DNA of 64,000 nt from G963665005 sp963665005 (GCA_963665005.2 CAXXTQ010000001.1:124001-188000), one strand, 5' to 3'. Numbered from the stretch's first letter, positions 25,729-35,615 are shown. The notes: a model not told the origin generated them from the sequence alone. Program-made: numbers and translations.

Positions 25729-26997
25729 TTGGCAGCTAAAAAAGAGCGTAAAAAAGCAGACCAATTAAAAATCATAAATAACGGCCCGCTTTTCGGACAG
25801 TGTGATATAAGCACTTCAAAAAACGCCGTGCTCCCTATGCTTGCGGCCGCGCTTTTAACAAAAGAAAAGGTTACTTTGCGAAAAGTACCCAAAATAAGCG
25901 ACGTTGATAATATGGTCAGCATACTAAAAACATTCGGAGCAAAAATTACTTCTTCGAAAGATACACTGACCGTCTGCGCTAAAAACCTAAAAACAACTCT
26001 GCCCAACGAAAAAATCGCGGGCAGGCTCCGTGCCTCTTTTTTATTTATGGGGCCGCTTCTTTCAAGAGAAGGCTTTGTAACAATGCCCCTTCCCGGCGGC
26101 TGCGCAATTGGCCTTCGACCGATAGATCTTCATATAAAAGGCTTCAAAGCGCTCGGAGCAAAGGTTATAACAATATCGGGATATGTGCTGACATGGGGCA
26201 AAAACCTTGTTGGCAGTACCGTTTATCTGGACTATCCGTCGGTCGGCGCAACAGAAAACATTATTATGGCGGCATGCCTTGCCAAAGGCACAACGGTTAT
26301 AGTCAACGCGGCGGCAGAACCCGAAGTTGCTGACCTTATAGGATTTTTATCGTCTATGGGAGCGAATATCCGTACTCTGGGCAGCCGTATAATCATAAAG
26401 GGAGTGCCTTTTCTTACCGGTACCGATTATACCCCAATATCCGACAGAATAGAAGCGGGCACGCTGATGATCGCCGCCGCCGTTTCGGGAGGCGATATCC
26501 GCCTAGACCGGGCCCAGCCCGCCCATTTAAAGCCTGTTATATGCAAGCTTGCCGAAGCGGGCGCAGAAATTTTTCCTTATCCTGGAGGCCTGAGAATAAA
26601 AGGCAAAGGCGCGTTTCCCATGAATATAGTATCTTCGCCGTATCCGGGGTTTCCGACGGACATGCAAGCGCAATTTATGGCGGGCTGCTGTGCGGCAAAA
26701 GGCATTAGCGTTATTAACGAGACGGTATTTGAAAACCGTTTTCTGCACGTTTCGGAGCTCAAAAAAATGGGCGCGGATATAACAGTGGAAGGAAAAACCG
26801 CGGTAATTACAGGCCGAGGAAGCCTTTGCGGCGCAGATGTATGTGCAACAGATTTGCGCGCAGGAGCCGCTCTCTGTATCGCCGGCCTTATCGCCAAAGA
26901 ACAAACGGTAATTAAAGATATTTATCATTTGGACAGAGGGTACGAAAACCTCGAAGGCAAACTAAAAAAGCTCGGCGCCTGTATTTCAAGAGAGTAA
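25729..26997 (+). CDS. murA: UDP-N-acetylglucosamine 1-carboxyvinyltransferase
   Basis: A 422-residue EPSP-synthase-fold enzyme that catalyses the first committed step of peptidoglycan precursor synthesis, moving enolpyruvate from PEP to UDP-GlcNAc. Lys 31-Asn 32 in TSKNAVLP and the PEP-reactive Cys 125 in PLPGGCAIGLRP are present (the fosfomycin-target cysteine). I place the start at the TTG at 25729 because GAGGTG lies 6 nt upstream; a further in-frame TTG at 25702 has no ribosome site. spoIID follows after 47 nt, the common Clostridia/Bacilli order murA-spoIID-spoIIQ. Confidence 0.93.
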   Translation: MAAKKERKKADQLKIINNGPLFGQCDISTSKNAVLPMLAAALLTKEKVTLRKVPKISDVDNMVSILKTFGAKITSSKDTLTVCAKNLKTTLPNEKIAGRLRASFLFMGPLLSREGFVTMPLPGGCAIGLRPIDLHIKGFKALGAKVITISGYVLTWGKNLVGSTVYLDYPSVGATENIIMAACLAKGTTVIVNAAAEPEVADLIGFLSSMGANIRTLGSRIIIKGVPFLTGTDYTPISDRIEAGTLMIAAAVSGGDIRLDRAQPAHLKPVICKLAEAGAEIFPYPGGLRIKGKGAFPMNIVSSPYPGFPTDMQAQFMAGCCAAKGISVINETVFENRFLHVSELKKMGADITVEGKTAVITGRGSLCGADVCATDLRAGAALCIAGLIAKEQTVIKDIYHLDRGYENLEGKLKKLGACISRE

Positions 26998-27044
26998 TAT
27001 AACCCGCCTCCCCGCCATAAACTGGCATATGGAGGTGTTCAAAA

Positions 27045-28031
27045 GTGATAAAAAGAAGGCGTAAGCGGTTATCAAAGCAAGGTGTTATTTTTTTACTGGC
27101 CATAGTCTTTGTGCTTCTCACGGTAATATTTTCAACGACAAAAAATTTGCCGGAAACAGAGAAAATACCAACCCAGCCTGAAATAACAATAGAAAAATCG
27201 GAAATCATACACGTTTATAACGAAGGCGAAATAATCGATATGGAGCTTGAAGAATACCTCGTCTGTGTAGTAGCGGCAGAAATGCCCGCTTCGTTTGAGC
27301 CCGAAGCCCTAAAAGCTCAGGCCGTTGCCGCAAGAACATATACGCTTTATAAAAAGAATCACGGCGGCTGCTCTGCGCACAGCGGAGCGGATATCTGTAC
27401 GGACAGTTCGCATTGCCAGGCTTATATCGCAAAAGAGCAAATGCGAGAACAATGGAAAGATAACACGCAGATGTATTTAAACAAAATACAATCGGCAGTC
27501 GAAGCGACAAAAGGGCAGGTGCTTTTTTATGAAGGAGAAGAAATACAGGTTTTTTATCATGCCAGCTCGGGCGGGCAGACGGAGAACTGCGAAAATGTAT
27601 ACTCGCAGGCGCTGCCATATCTTGTCGGTGTAAAAAGCGAAGGAGAGCAGGACTCTAATAATTTTTACGGAGAAGTATCCGTAACCTCAAAAGAGTTCGC
27701 TGATGTTATGAGAGATTATTCCCCGGGTATTAAAATAGATACCGAAGATGTTTCTTTGTGTATAGGCTCTATTACCCGTTTTGACAGCGGGCGCGTACAG
27801 AGCATTGTAATAGGCAGCCAGACTTTTACAGGCAGAGAAATACGCGAGGTTTTTTCGCTTAATTCCGCTAACTTTACTATAAATGCCGAAAAAGATAACA
27901 TTATTTTTTCTACTATAGGATACGGGCACGGCGTCGGCATGAGCCAAACGGGAGCAAACGCCATGGCAAAGCAGGGTGCAGACTACAAGCAGATACTGGC
28001 CCATTATTACACAGGTGTAACAATAGAATAA
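27045..28031 (+). CDS. spoIID: Stage II sporulation protein D (lytic transglycosylase)
   Basis: A 328-residue membrane-anchored protein with a helix at about 15-31. It carries the SpoIID core: ELEEYLVCVVAAEMPASFEPEALKAQAVAARTY with the catalytic-type Glu, the HASSGGQTENCENV region, and the C-terminal GYGHGVGMSQTGAN. The family cleaves glycan strands during engulfment, together with SpoIIM/SpoIIP. The GTG start has a GGAGGTG site 7 nt upstream. Confidence 0.93.
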   Translation: MIKRRRKRLSKQGVIFLLAIVFVLLTVIFSTTKNLPETEKIPTQPEITIEKSEIIHVYNEGEIIDMELEEYLVCVVAAEMPASFEPEALKAQAVAARTYTLYKKNHGGCSAHSGADICTDSSHCQAYIAKEQMREQWKDNTQMYLNKIQSAVEATKGQVLFYEGEEIQVFYHASSGGQTENCENVYSQALPYLVGVKSEGEQDSNNFYGEVSVTSKEFADVMRDYSPGIKIDTEDVSLCIGSITRFDSGRVQSIVIGSQTFTGREIREVFSLNSANFTINAEKDNIIFSTIGYGHGVGMSQTGANAMAKQGADYKQILAHYYTGVTIE

Positions 28032-28076
28032 CCTTTTTTAAAAATTACGGCTTTCGCGCTCATTTTTTTTGCGATT

Positions 28077-28107
28077 TGTATTAATTTATACAAAATGGGG
28101 AATCATT
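28077..28107 (+). promoter_or_regulatory. Possible forespore (sigma-F/G-like) promoter
   Basis: TGTAT, about 15 nt, then GGGGAATCATT lie upstream of the spoIIQ-like gene and loosely match the sigma-F/sigma-G layout (GYATA, GG..A). The match is imperfect and the call rests partly on the gene function. Confidence 0.3.
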
Positions 28108-28128
28108 ATTTACGTGGAGGTTTAAACC

Positions 28129-28869
28129 ATGAATATGAAAAATATTAAAGACAAAATCAACAAGAAGATAAACAAACAAAGCGTAAAAGGGTTTTTCCAA
28201 AAACAAGGGCTTTATGTACTGATATTCTTGTGCGTTGCGGCGGCTGGAATAACCGCTATCATCGCATGGCCGAGAGATGACGTCCTAAAACAAACGGAAA
28301 AAGAATCGGACGCAGATGTCGCTGTTATTGAGGCGCCGACGCTCGAAGAAGAAATGTCTGCAACAACAAGCACGCCTTTAGTTTCGCCGAGCACAACGCC
28401 TAAACCCTCACCGACGAAGCAAGCACAAGATGACACCTCAAAACCGGTAACTGCGCAAAACGGAAGCGGTTCTATAGCGCTTAAAAAGCCGGTCGAAGGG
28501 CAGATAATACAGGGCTTCTCGGGAGAAGAACCTGTATATTTTGCGTCGCTTAACATGTGGCAGACACACAACGGCGTGGATATCAAGGCAGAGCTGGGCA
28601 CGGCAGTTATAGCCGCTCTTTCGGGCACCGTTGAAGAGGCTTATACCAATGAAGCGGACGGCGGGATTATAACGATCTCCCATTCGGATAACTCAAAGAC
28701 TGTCTATGCGGGGCTTGGGGAAATGCTTGTAAAAAAAGATGATAAAATAAGCGTTGGACAAGCCATAGGTAAAATAGGCGAAATGCCAAAAGAGCTTGAT
28801 TTATCGTACCATCTTCATTTTGAGTATATTGTAAACGGTAAATGGCAAGACCCGGAAAAATACTTTTAG
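28129..28869 (+). CDS. SpoIIQ-like M23 (LytM) peptidase
   Basis: A 246-residue protein with one N-terminal helix (about 28-46), a Ser/Thr/Pro-rich stalk (about 70-110) and a LytM domain. Both zinc motifs are complete: HNGVD (His 147, Asp 151) and HLHF (His 228, His 230), so it may be an active endopeptidase, unlike the B. subtilis SpoIIQ. Its place after spoIID supports a role in engulfment and the forespore-mother-cell channel. A GTGGAGG site precedes the ATG. Confidence 0.85.
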   Translation: MNMKNIKDKINKKINKQSVKGFFQKQGLYVLIFLCVAAAGITAIIAWPRDDVLKQTEKESDADVAVIEAPTLEEEMSATTSTPLVSPSTTPKPSPTKQAQDDTSKPVTAQNGSGSIALKKPVEGQIIQGFSGEEPVYFASLNMWQTHNGVDIKAELGTAVIAALSGTVEEAYTNEADGGIITISHSDNSKTVYAGLGEMLVKKDDKISVGQAIGKIGEMPKELDLSYHLHFEYIVNGKWQDPEKYF

Positions 28870-28932
28870 ATACGGCCCCGTTTGATAGGTTACAGCATTT
28901 AGCGAATTTTTTTCGCTATTGCTGATAAATAA

Positions 28933-28960
28933 AGGAGCTGATATAAACGTATCAGCTCCT
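28933..28960. terminator. Bidirectional terminator between the spoIIQ-like gene and serS
   Basis: A perfect 11-bp stem (AGGAGCTGATA/TATCAGCTCCT) with a 6-nt loop has T-rich flanks on both strands. It sits between convergent genes. Confidence 0.85.
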
Positions 28961-29017
28961 GTTTTGTTACTCATGAAAGAAAAATGAATGCTTTGTCAGC
29001 AATCCTTTTTTTACGCG

Positions 29018-30289
29018 CTATTGACTAATCTTGATAACATCAGTTTTCATATAATCGCGGAGCGCTTTTGGTATCTGCACGCTGCCGTCCTCTTTCTGAT
29101 AGTTCTCGAGTATCGCCGCTACAGTCCTGCCGATCGCGACACCGCTTCCGTTTAGCGTATGTATAAACTCGGGTTTTTTGCCCTTTTCTTCGCGGTATTT
29201 TATGTTTGCACGCCTTGCCTGAAAATCGAGGAAATTAGAGCACGACGATATCTCTACATACCTGCCGTAGCTCGGCATCCAAACTTCCAGATCATAAGTC
29301 TTTGACGAAGAGAACCCAAGATCGCCCGTACAAAGCTCTACCACGCGGTAAGGAAGCTCTAACCTCTGCAAGACTTTTTCTGCGTCCTGCGTCAGGCTCT
29401 CGAGCTCTTTGCCCGAATCCTCGGGGCGCACGAATTTTACAAGCTCTACTTTGTTAAACTGGTGCTGGCGTATAAGCCCCCGCGTGTCTCTGCCCGCGCT
29501 GCCCGCCTCTGCCCGAAAGCATGCGCTGTATGCCGTGTGATAAACCGGCAGCTTTTCCATTATGCTTTGCCTGTACATATTTGTAACGGGCACTTCTGCC
29601 GTCGGCACGAGAAAATAATCTGTATTAGATACGCTAAAAGCGTCTTCTTCAAACTTGGGAAGCTGTCCCGTTCCTTCCATTGAACTGCGGTTGACCATAA
29701 ACGGCGGAAAGACTTCTTCATAATCTGCTTCAAGCGTGTGTATATCTATCATTAAGTTTATAAGCGACCGTTCAAGCCGGCTTCCGAGACCTTTATAAAA
29801 AGTGAAGCGTGCGCCGGTAACCTTGGCGGCAGTCTCGAAATCGAGTATACCGAGGTTTACACCTATGTCCCAGTGTGCAAGCGGAGAGAACGCAAACTGC
29901 TTGGGCGTACCCCATGTTCTTATTTCGACGTTATCTTCCTCGCTCTGCCCGACAGGTACATCGTCGGACGGTATGTTCGGAGTAGACATCATAAGCTCAT
30001 TTAATTGCTCATCAAGCGCGGAAAGCTTTGCATCGAGTACTTTTATATCGTCCGATACCTGTTTCATCTGCTTTAACTGCTCAGTAACGTCTTCGCCCGC
30101 TCTTTTTTTTACGGGTATCTGTTTTGATACTTCGTTTCGGTTGGCTTTTAATGCCTCTGTTTTTAATATAAGGCTTCTTCGCTCTTCATCGATTTCAAGC
30201 GCTTTTTCAACTACTCCCGAAAGCCCTCTTTTAGCAAGGCCGCTCTTTACCTCTTCGGGATTATTTCGGATTCTTTTAATATCCAGCAT
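29018..30289 (-). CDS. serS: Seryl-tRNA synthetase
   Basis: A 423-residue class II synthetase that charges tRNA-Ser. The N-terminal coiled-coil arm spans about 30-105. Motif 2 is in RDTRGLIRQHQFNKVELV and motif 3 in NGSGVAIGRTVAAILENY. Length is normal. A GAGGTAG site precedes the ATG and a clear promoter lies upstream. No T-box leader is present. Confidence 0.97.
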   Translation of the reverse strand: MLDIKRIRNNPEEVKSGLAKRGLSGVVEKALEIDEERRSLILKTEALKANRNEVSKQIPVKKRAGEDVTEQLKQMKQVSDDIKVLDAKLSALDEQLNELMMSTPNIPSDDVPVGQSEEDNVEIRTWGTPKQFAFSPLAHWDIGVNLGILDFETAAKVTGARFTFYKGLGSRLERSLINLMIDIHTLEADYEEVFPPFMVNRSSMEGTGQLPKFEEDAFSVSNTDYFLVPTAEVPVTNMYRQSIMEKLPVYHTAYSACFRAEAGSAGRDTRGLIRQHQFNKVELVKFVRPEDSGKELESLTQDAEKVLQRLELPYRVVELCTGDLGFSSSKTYDLEVWMPSYGRYVEISSCSNFLDFQARRANIKYREEKGKKPEFIHTLNGSGVAIGRTVAAILENYQKEDGSVQIPKALRDYMKTDVIKISQ

Positions 30290-30323
30290 ATCTACCTCTT
30301 ATTTAAACAAATTCTTAGATTTT

Positions 30324-30352
30324 ATTATCGCATAAAACCGGGCGGCATGCAA
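30324..30352 (-). promoter_or_regulatory. serS promoter
   Basis: On the minus strand TTGCAT (30347-30352), 17 nt and GATAAT (30324-30329), within the 71-nt argS-serS spacer. The -35 side overlaps a short GCGGCA/TGCCGC hairpin that may end argS transcription. Confidence 0.5.
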
Positions 30353-30360
30353 TTTTGCCG

Positions 30361-32058
30361 CTACATTCTCTCGGGAGCACCCACGCCTATAAGTGACAAT
30401 CCTATTTTTATGACCGTTCCCACACAGTTGGCTATCTCGAGCCTAGCCGCCGTTTTTGCTTTATCCTGGTCAATTATTCTATGCTCATAATAAAAACGGT
30501 TCATCGCTTTGGCAAGCTCTGTTATATGATTGGTTATAAAATACGGCTCGTTTTTGTCACACGCCTTTTGCACAGTATCAGAAAATGAGTACAGCAGTTT
30601 TGCTATCGCGAACGCTTCTTTATTATCGAGTGCGCCATAATCTTTTTCATGCGCTGCATAATCAAAATCCGCGCGCCTTAAAAGGCTTGAGCATCTCGCG
30701 AATGTATATTGTACATACGGACCCGTTTCACCGTCGAAATTAAGCACTCGGTCAAATGAGAACGTGGTATCTTTTATACGAGCCGATCTTAACGCGTCAA
30801 AAACTACCGCGCCCACACCGACGATTTTGGCTACCTCATTTTTATTCTCCAAATCGGGAGATTTTTCATGGATTATGGCAAGCGTTTTCTCTACCGCTTT
30901 GTCGAGCACGTCCTGCAAAAATACAACTTTGCCTTTTCTTGTAGAAAGCGTGCCGTCTTCGAGCGAAACCATGCCGAAAGAAACATGCTCTAAATCTTTT
31001 GCCCAGCCATACCCCATCATTTCAATGACCTTGAACAGCTGCTTAAAATGCAGATCCTGCTGATATGCCACGACATAAAGGCATTTGTAAAAATCGTAAG
31101 TTTTTTTTCTGTAAAACGCCGCCGCCAAATCCCTCGTGGAATAAAGCGTCGCTCCGTCCGATTTAAGTATAATGCACGGCGGCAGGTCTGCATCGTCCAT
31201 GCGAACAACATACGCGCCATCCGAAAGTTCGAGAAGATTTTTTTCTTTCAGCTCGTCTATAACCGGCTGCATCTTGTCGTTATAAAAGCTCTCGCCGTCA
31301 TAGCTGTCAAACTTTACGCCGAGCATATCGTAAATTACCGCAACCTCTTTTAGAGTAAGCTCTTTAAACCAGTTAAATATCTCGAGCGCCTCGGGATCGG
31401 CGTTTTCAATCTTTTTAAACCACGCGCGGGCGGTATCGTTTAAGCCCTCGTCTTTTTCTGCCTCGTCATGGAACCTTACATAAAGCTCTAGCATAGCCGA
31501 TATAGAGTTTTTCTCTATCTCCTGCTTGCTGCCCCACATTTTATACGCGGTAATAAGCTTTCCGAACTGCGTTCCCCAGTCTCCAAGATGGTTTATGCCT
31601 ATTGGCTTGTATCCTAAAAATCCGTATATCTTGTACAGAGAACTTCCTATTACAGTTGTGGAAAGATGCCCTATGTGAAACGGTTTCGCTATGTTTACCG
31701 ACGAATAATCTATACAAACGGCGCGCCCTTTTCCTATATCGCTGCTGCCGTAATTCTCGCCTTTTTCTGCTACGCCCGTAAGAGCGTTTTTAATAAACTG
31801 CTGTTTATCAAGAAAAAAGTTGATATACGCGCCTTGCGTCTTTGCCTCGCGCACAAACCCGGGAAGCTGTAATTTTTCCATTATTTCCGAAGCAATCATC
31901 GGCGGCGCTTTGCGAAAAGTTTTTGCCAGCCGAAAGCACGGGAAAGCATAATCTCCCATATTCGTATCGACAGGAATCTCTATCATAGGCGAAATCTCTT
32001 CCGCCGTCATATCTGCTCCGCGGGCAATCGTTTTTGCCAGCTCTTTTTTATAATCCAT
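30361..32058 (-). CDS. argS: Arginyl-tRNA synthetase
   Basis: A 565-residue class I synthetase with the HIGH signature in KPFHIGHLSTTVIG and a C-terminal DALR-type anticodon-binding domain with an arginine/asparagine-rich helix. I use the ATG at 32058, with AAAGGTG upstream; a longer frame to 32118 lacks a ribosome site. Start MDYKKELAKTIA and length fit the family. Confidence 0.96.
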   Translation of the reverse strand: MDYKKELAKTIARGADMTAEEISPMIEIPVDTNMGDYAFPCFRLAKTFRKAPPMIASEIMEKLQLPGFVREAKTQGAYINFFLDKQQFIKNALTGVAEKGENYGSSDIGKGRAVCIDYSSVNIAKPFHIGHLSTTVIGSSLYKIYGFLGYKPIGINHLGDWGTQFGKLITAYKMWGSKQEIEKNSISAMLELYVRFHDEAEKDEGLNDTARAWFKKIENADPEALEIFNWFKELTLKEVAVIYDMLGVKFDSYDGESFYNDKMQPVIDELKEKNLLELSDGAYVVRMDDADLPPCIILKSDGATLYSTRDLAAAFYRKKTYDFYKCLYVVAYQQDLHFKQLFKVIEMMGYGWAKDLEHVSFGMVSLEDGTLSTRKGKVVFLQDVLDKAVEKTLAIIHEKSPDLENKNEVAKIVGVGAVVFDALRSARIKDTTFSFDRVLNFDGETGPYVQYTFARCSSLLRRADFDYAAHEKDYGALDNKEAFAIAKLLYSFSDTVQKACDKNEPYFITNHITELAKAMNRFYYEHRIIDQDKAKTAARLEIANCVGTVIKIGLSLIGVGAPERM

Positions 32059-32149
32059 TAATACACCTTTCGTTTGTATGCTACAAGAAAATATATCATA
32101 TACTCTGCTTATTATCAACGCCAGCCGAAAAAAGAATCGTTAGATCGCC

Positions 32150-33223
32150 TCATTCTTCAATCAGCAAAGAATCTTTCATTAAAACGGCTGCGATATACTT
32201 TGCTTTGTCCCATACCAGCGAATCAAACTTTTTATCATCATGCGGAAGGCTTGTACCGTCTGCCGGAGTAAGCTCTATACAAAATCCGGGTTTTCCAAAC
32301 TCCTGCCGAAACCAATTTTCAAATCCGGCGCCGTAAACCGCCGGATCTTCAGACGGCGGAATTATCTCATACCCCGTCACGGCCGATAAATCGCCTGCCA
32401 TTTCCTCCGCAAAATTTATTTTTTCTACTGTACCGCTGTCCGCCCAGTATATAATCTCTCCCTTGGTATGAAAAGAAGCCGCCGATACAAAATCGTTGTT
32501 TTGGCATAGCTTTATAATAGCTTTTACTTCCGGCTCTGTCGCGCTGTCGCTGCCCTTAAACATTTCCGAACTGGGAGCATAAGTGCTACTCGCCTTTACC
32601 TCCCAGAAACAAGGATACTGCCTGTTTAAATCGACACCGTTTATATTTGCCTTCCATTCTGCGTAAGTGTTTTTAAGCATTGCCATATTCGAAACGGCTT
32701 GAACGTCTTGTACGCTTTGCTTTCCGTTAATAACAAGATTTACGCCGTCGGGATTTAGCATTGGCACAATATACAAAGTTACTTTTCTGAGCAGGCTTTT
32801 TAAATCGTATTCCCCGAAAGGGGTATCCGTTGCAAAAGCATACATATATTTATCGGCCATATTCATAAGGTATGTAGAACTTATATATTCTCTTGCATGG
32901 TGCGAACCGATAAGCAGTATCTTTGTCTCCCCAACGCCCATTTTTATAAGAGTGATATCCCGCCCTTCAACAGAGCTGCCTATACTGCTGACATCAATGT
33001 ATTCGCTGTACATATCTTCAAGCTCATTTGCGTCTTTTAGCATCATTTCGTATGTGTACTGCGAATACGGATCCACAACATAATTTACATTTTGATTAGA
33101 CTCAACATTCTGTTCCTGTGCTTGTGTCTGCATGGGCTTTGCAGCAACGTCAAGATTTTGCTCGGAACAGGCGCTCATTATGCCGCAAAATATTACAAAT
33201 ATACAAATAATTAATTTCTTCAT
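32150..33223 (-). CDS. M14-family zinc carboxypeptidase lipoprotein
   Basis: A 357-residue predicted lipoprotein (lipobox MSAC, Cys 19). Zinc ligands HHARE (His 109, Glu 112) and the later His in SFHTKGEI are present, with GVDLNRQYPCFW and the catalytic Glu in CIELTPADG. Related proteins in spore formers act on peptidoglycan stem peptides (gamma-D-glutamyl-diaminopimelate peptidase type). That substrate is an inference. Confidence 0.88.
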   Translation of the reverse strand: MKKLIICIFVIFCGIMSACSEQNLDVAAKPMQTQAQEQNVESNQNVNYVVDPYSQYTYEMMLKDANELEDMYSEYIDVSSIGSSVEGRDITLIKMGVGETKILLIGSHHAREYISSTYLMNMADKYMYAFATDTPFGEYDLKSLLRKVTLYIVPMLNPDGVNLVINGKQSVQDVQAVSNMAMLKNTYAEWKANINGVDLNRQYPCFWEVKASSTYAPSSEMFKGSDSATEPEVKAIIKLCQNNDFVSAASFHTKGEIIYWADSGTVEKINFAEEMAGDLSAVTGYEIIPPSEDPAVYGAGFENWFRQEFGKPGFCIELTPADGTSLPHDDKKFDSLVWDKAKYIAAVLMKDSLLIEE

Positions 33224-33248
33224 TTATCAGCTTGTCTTTCTGTTCATG

Positions 33249-34022
33249 TTAATCCATCTGAAATAAAAGTGTGTTAATAACCGCCAAAGCCTCACGCATA
33301 TAACAGTTCACCATAACTCTAAGCGGTGTTTTGCTCGATATTGCGAAAGCTTCTATGCCGCTGTTTTGCGCAAGTATCAATGCTCTGTAAACGTGAAAAT
33401 CGCTCGTGATAACAGCGGCTGTCATCTGTTTATCAGGGTAACTCTCACTCATTATCTCCGCCGAAAAAACCATGTTTTCTTTTGTGTTTGTTGAGCTTTT
33501 CTCCATAATTATTCTGTCTTTACTTATACCGAGTTCTATAAGATAATTTTTCATGGCCTCGGCCTCGGTTACAGGCTCAGTGCTGCCTTTTCCCCCTGAG
33601 ACAATACATATTACGTCTTGATGATTCTGCAGATATTCGTAAGCAGTATCCAGCCGGTTTTTTAACGTAAGAGTAAGCCGCCCGTCGGGGAAGAGGCCCG
33701 CGCCTAAAACTATGGCAAAGTTGCATTGTTTTTCCCGGCTTTGTGAATTCGCGCCTATTATAATAAGAGTTTCTACTATCACAAACAGCGCTATTCCCAT
33801 AACAACACAAACGATAACGATTACTCTAAAAATTTTATTTTTTATAATATACCCCGGCCGTATAAGGTGAATAAGCCCGTAAGCCAAAAGTACCGCTCCA
33901 ACAATCGCAGGCAGCACAGTACCGATTGAAAAAGACGATGAAACAGGCAGCACGATAACAGTCGCTGCAATTCCCAAAAGCCCTGATATTATAATTATGA
34001 TGTGAAGAATTTTTCTAAACAT
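33249..34022 (-). CDS. YdcF/SanA-like (DUF218) membrane protein
   Basis: A 257-residue protein with three predicted N-terminal helices (about 5-25, 33-53, 64-90) followed by the YdcF fold: FAIVLGAGLFPDGRLTLTLKNRLDTA, IVSGGKGS and AEAMKNYLIELGI. The family is linked to envelope or cell-wall precursor metabolism without a defined reaction. It sits between a peptidase lipoprotein gene and truA. Confidence 0.82.
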   Translation of the reverse strand: MFRKILHIIIIISGLLGIAATVIVLPVSSSFSIGTVLPAIVGAVLLAYGLIHLIRPGYIIKNKIFRVIVIVCVVMGIALFVIVETLIIIGANSQSREKQCNFAIVLGAGLFPDGRLTLTLKNRLDTAYEYLQNHQDVICIVSGGKGSTEPVTEAEAMKNYLIELGISKDRIIMEKSSTNTKENMVFSAEIMSESYPDKQMTAAVITSDFHVYRALILAQNSGIEAFAISSKTPLRVMVNCYMREALAVINTLLFQMD

Positions 34023-34032
34023 GTTTTATCTC

Positions 34033-34797
34033 TCAAGCGTCAATGTCAGTATTTTTACCAAACGGCGTATAATAAACCTTTATCAGTGTAAGCCCTCTCG
34101 CAGGCGCAGTCGCCCCCGCTTTGTTTCTGTCTCTGCCGTGAATTATGTCCTTAACGTGTTCGGGAGAAACTTTGCGCATTCCAACATCTATAAGCGTACC
34201 TGCGATTATGCGCACCATATTATATAAAAACCCTGACCCGGTCACATCTATGCTGACAAGAGGATCGTCTGAAGCAACAGCAAGCGTATAAATAGTACGC
34301 ACAGTATCTTTTACATCGCTTCCGCTTGCGCAGAAACAGGCAAAATCGTGAGTTCCTCTTATATACTCCGCAGCTATTTTCATGGCACGTATGTCAATCT
34401 TGCCCCTTATATGCGTAGTTGTATTGCGGCAAATCGCGGAAGCGTGAATGTCGTTATAAAATGTATACCTGTATGCTTTTGCCTTTGCCGAAAATCTTGC
34501 GTGGAAATCATCCTGTACAAGCTCGGATTTTCTTACCCTGATATCGGGCGGTAAAAGCATGTTCATGGCAAAGCTGATTTTGTTCGGCGGTATGGAGCAG
34601 TTCGTATCAAAATGCGCTGTCTGCGCAAGAGCATGTACGCCCGCGTCCGTTCTTCCCGAGCCGTGTATAACGGCTGATTCTCCCGAAGCGTTTTTAAACG
34701 CGTTCTCAAGCATTTCCTGAATACCCGTTCCGTTTTTCTGTCTCTGCCAGCCCGCGTAATTGGTACCGTCATATTCTATAATAAGTTTTATCCGCAT
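34033..34797 (-). CDS. truA: tRNA pseudouridine(38-40) synthase
   Basis: A 254-residue protein with the catalytic Asp in GSGRTDAGVHALAQ and the start IEYDGTNYAGWQRQ. It modifies the anticodon arm of tRNAs. It lies 24 nt after ecfT, the usual ecfA-ecfA-ecfT-truA order of Firmicutes. Confidence 0.96.
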   Translation of the reverse strand: MRIKLIIEYDGTNYAGWQRQKNGTGIQEMLENAFKNASGESAVIHGSGRTDAGVHALAQTAHFDTNCSIPPNKISFAMNMLLPPDIRVRKSELVQDDFHARFSAKAKAYRYTFYNDIHASAICRNTTTHIRGKIDIRAMKIAAEYIRGTHDFACFCASGSDVKDTVRTIYTLAVASDDPLVSIDVTGSGFLYNMVRIIAGTLIDVGMRKVSPEHVKDIIHGRDRNKAGATAPARGLTLIKVYYTPFGKNTDIDA

Positions 34798-34820
34798 AAG
34801 ACCGCCTCCGCGATTTCGCG

Positions 34821-35615
34821 CTAATATCCAAACGCGGTAAACACAATCAATCCGCAGATAACGGCAAGCGCAACGATGTCCCTGTAGTGCAGATGCAAAA
34901 CCTTCATGCGCGTTCTGCCCTCTCCGCCGTTATAACATCTTGATTCCATGGCAAAGGCAAGCTCATCCGCGCGCCGGAACGCGCTTACAAAAAGCGGCAC
35001 AAGCAGCGGAACCATGCCTTTTGCCCTTTTTAATATATTGCCGCTGTCAAACTCTGCACCCCTTGCCGTCTGCGCTTTCATTATTTTGTCCGTCTCTTCT
35101 AAAAGCGTCGGTATCATTCGCATGGCAATAGTCATCATCATAGCAAGCTCATGCACCGGAAAACGCACTATCTTTAAAGGCTTCATAAGCCTCTCTAATC
35201 CGTCGGTAAGCGCTATAGGCGATGTCGTAAGCGTCAGCATAGTTGTCGTGGTAATAAGAAAAATCAGCCTGGTCGCCAAGCGTATGGCGTTAAAAAGGCC
35301 CTGCTCAGAAACTCTTATTATCCAAAACGAGAATAATTCTTTGCCGCCCGAATAGAAAAAAGTGTTCAGTACAAACATAAGCACCAAAATGAACCAGAGC
35401 GGTTTTAAGCCTCTTAGCACAAATTTAACGTTTACTCTCGAAAGAATTATAGTAAATACGAGAAAAACAAGAACGGTAAGATAACCGATAAAAGTATCTG
35501 CCATGAAAATAAGTACAATGACTGCAATCACCAAAATAAGCTTCATTCTGGCGTCAAGCCTGTGGACTATAGAATCTCCGGGGAAATATTGCCCGAGCGT
35601 TACATTCTTAATCAT
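34821..35615 (-). CDS. ecfT: ECF transporter transmembrane component EcfT
   Basis: A 264-residue membrane protein with several helices and the two cytoplasmic coupling motifs, AQTARGAEFDSG and AFAMESRCYNGG. It couples the two ATPases to vitamin-binding S proteins. Its start overlaps the ecfA2 stop by 4 nt. No S-component gene lies in the window, so this is a shared group II module. Confidence 0.94.
   Translation of the reverse strand: MIKNVTLGQYFPGDSIVHRLDARMKLILVIAVIVLIFMADTFIGYLTVLVFLVFTIILSRVNVKFVLRGLKPLWFILVLMFVLNTFFYSGGKELFSFWIIRVSEQGLFNAIRLATRLIFLITTTTMLTLTTSPIALTDGLERLMKPLKIVRFPVHELAMMMTIAMRMIPTLLEETDKIMKAQTARGAEFDSGNILKRAKGMVPLLVPLFVSAFRRADELAFAMESRCYNGGEGRTRMKVLHLHYRDIVALAVICGLIVFTAFGY

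Noticed and set aside
30290..30360. T-box riboswitch upstream of serS or argS
   Set aside because: The spacers are too short and no T-box sequence or specifier stem is present.
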